Assembly: GCF_052324685.1 (NCBI RefSeq)
Contig: NW_027506915.1
Span: 62,001 to 126,000, forward strand
Direction: 5' to 3'
Source of the DNA: Brachyhypopomus gauderio
Taxonomy: Eukaryota > Chordata > Actinopteri > Gymnotiformes > Hypopomidae
DNA: 64,000 bases
This document shows positions 63,938 through 64,000 of this stretch, one piece after another. Under the pieces are notes generated by a model. It ran no database searches, had not been told where the DNA came from, and worked only from the letters and a program-made list of their open reading frames with translations. The number at the start of each line of letters is the position of its first letter. The stretch's first letter is position 1. The translations under genes were made by a program, and so were the position numbers.

Positions 63938-64000
63938 CCTTCGGTAGCTCAGATGGTAGAGCGGAGGACTGTAGAGGTTAAAGCAGCAATCCTTAGGCCA
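63938..64000 (+). tRNA. tRNA-Tyr-GTA: tRNA-Tyr(GTA), cut by window edge
   Basis: Unit 66. 5' exon, intron and the start of the 3' exon are present; the rest lies outside the window. Confidence 0.95.

Larger units (their letters stand above)
1..64000. repeat. Tandem array of ~970-bp tRNA-Glu/Lys/Tyr unit, 66 copies
   Basis: The same ~970-bp sequence recurs head to tail from the first to the last base, always in one orientation. Each copy holds Glu (minus), Lys (plus) and Tyr (plus). Copies differ mostly by single bases and by length of an A-run, a (CT)n tract and the T-run after Tyr. Relative to the Lys start, the Glu gene lies 276 to 205 bases upstream in every unit. The array continues past both window edges. 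Repeats of this kind are known as tDNA arrays in vertebrates; the fish assignment is inference. Confidence 0.98.

Noticed and set aside
1-64000. tRNA-derived SINE array
   Set aside because: The three genes have intact cloverleaves, both strands are used, there is no SINE body, A-tail or target-site duplication, and the order is fixed.
1-64000. CRISPR array or simple satellite DNA
   Set aside because: The unit is ~970 bp, spacers are identical rather than unique, and each unit contains recognisable Pol III genes.
1-64000. Bacterial, plastid or mitochondrial tRNA cluster
   Set aside because: No encoded CCA, a canonical nuclear tRNA-Tyr intron, Pol III A/B boxes and T-run terminators all point to a nuclear eukaryotic locus.

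Overview
The window is one uninterrupted tandem array of a ~970-bp unit. It holds 66 unit copies and no protein-coding gene. Each unit carries three nuclear tRNA genes: tRNA-Glu(CTC) on the minus strand, then tRNA-Lys(TTT) and intron-containing tRNA-Tyr(GTA) on the plus strand. I count 66 Glu, 66 Lys and 65 complete Tyr genes, plus a Tyr fragment at each window edge. The array starts inside one Tyr intron and ends inside another Tyr gene, so neither border is visible.

Organism: the internal A and B boxes, the absence of an encoded CCA end, the Tyr intron one base 3' of the anticodon and the T-run terminators are those of a eukaryotic nuclear genome. The Lys and Glu genes are nearly identical to the vertebrate consensus genes as I recall them. 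Large tandem tRNA arrays are known in amphibians and ray-finned fish. My best inference is a vertebrate, probably a ray-finned fish, but the species cannot be read from this window.

Unit layout, using unit 1: Glu (-) 112-183; 204-bp divergent spacer; Lys (+) 388-460; 472-bp spacer with an A-run, a (CT)n tract and an E-box; Tyr (+) 933-1019 with a 14-nt intron; 62-bp convergent spacer holding the Tyr T-run and the Glu T-run. Units are numbered 1-66 from left to right. The period is 970 bp, varying by 1-2 bp through the A, T and CT tracts; the last unit has a net 61-bp deletion.

Region by region: units 1-18 (about 112-17574) form two copies of a nine-unit higher-order repeat of ~8.73 kb, in which two unit types run in the same order. 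Units 19-23 are a more uniform stretch. From unit 24 on, a distinct ~509-bp variant cassette recurs at intervals of 7, 7, 2, 5, 9, 4 and 4 units, marking a second generation of block duplications. The right end (units 62-66) has mosaic units and the deleted unit.

How it works together: the genes supply tRNAs for Lys (AAA/AAG), Tyr (UAC/UAU) and Glu (GAG) in equal gene dosage. Spacers are about as conserved as genes, which indicates recent amplification and homogenisation by unequal exchange or conversion. A minority of gene copies carry changes at structurally important tRNA positions, so not all copies need be functional.
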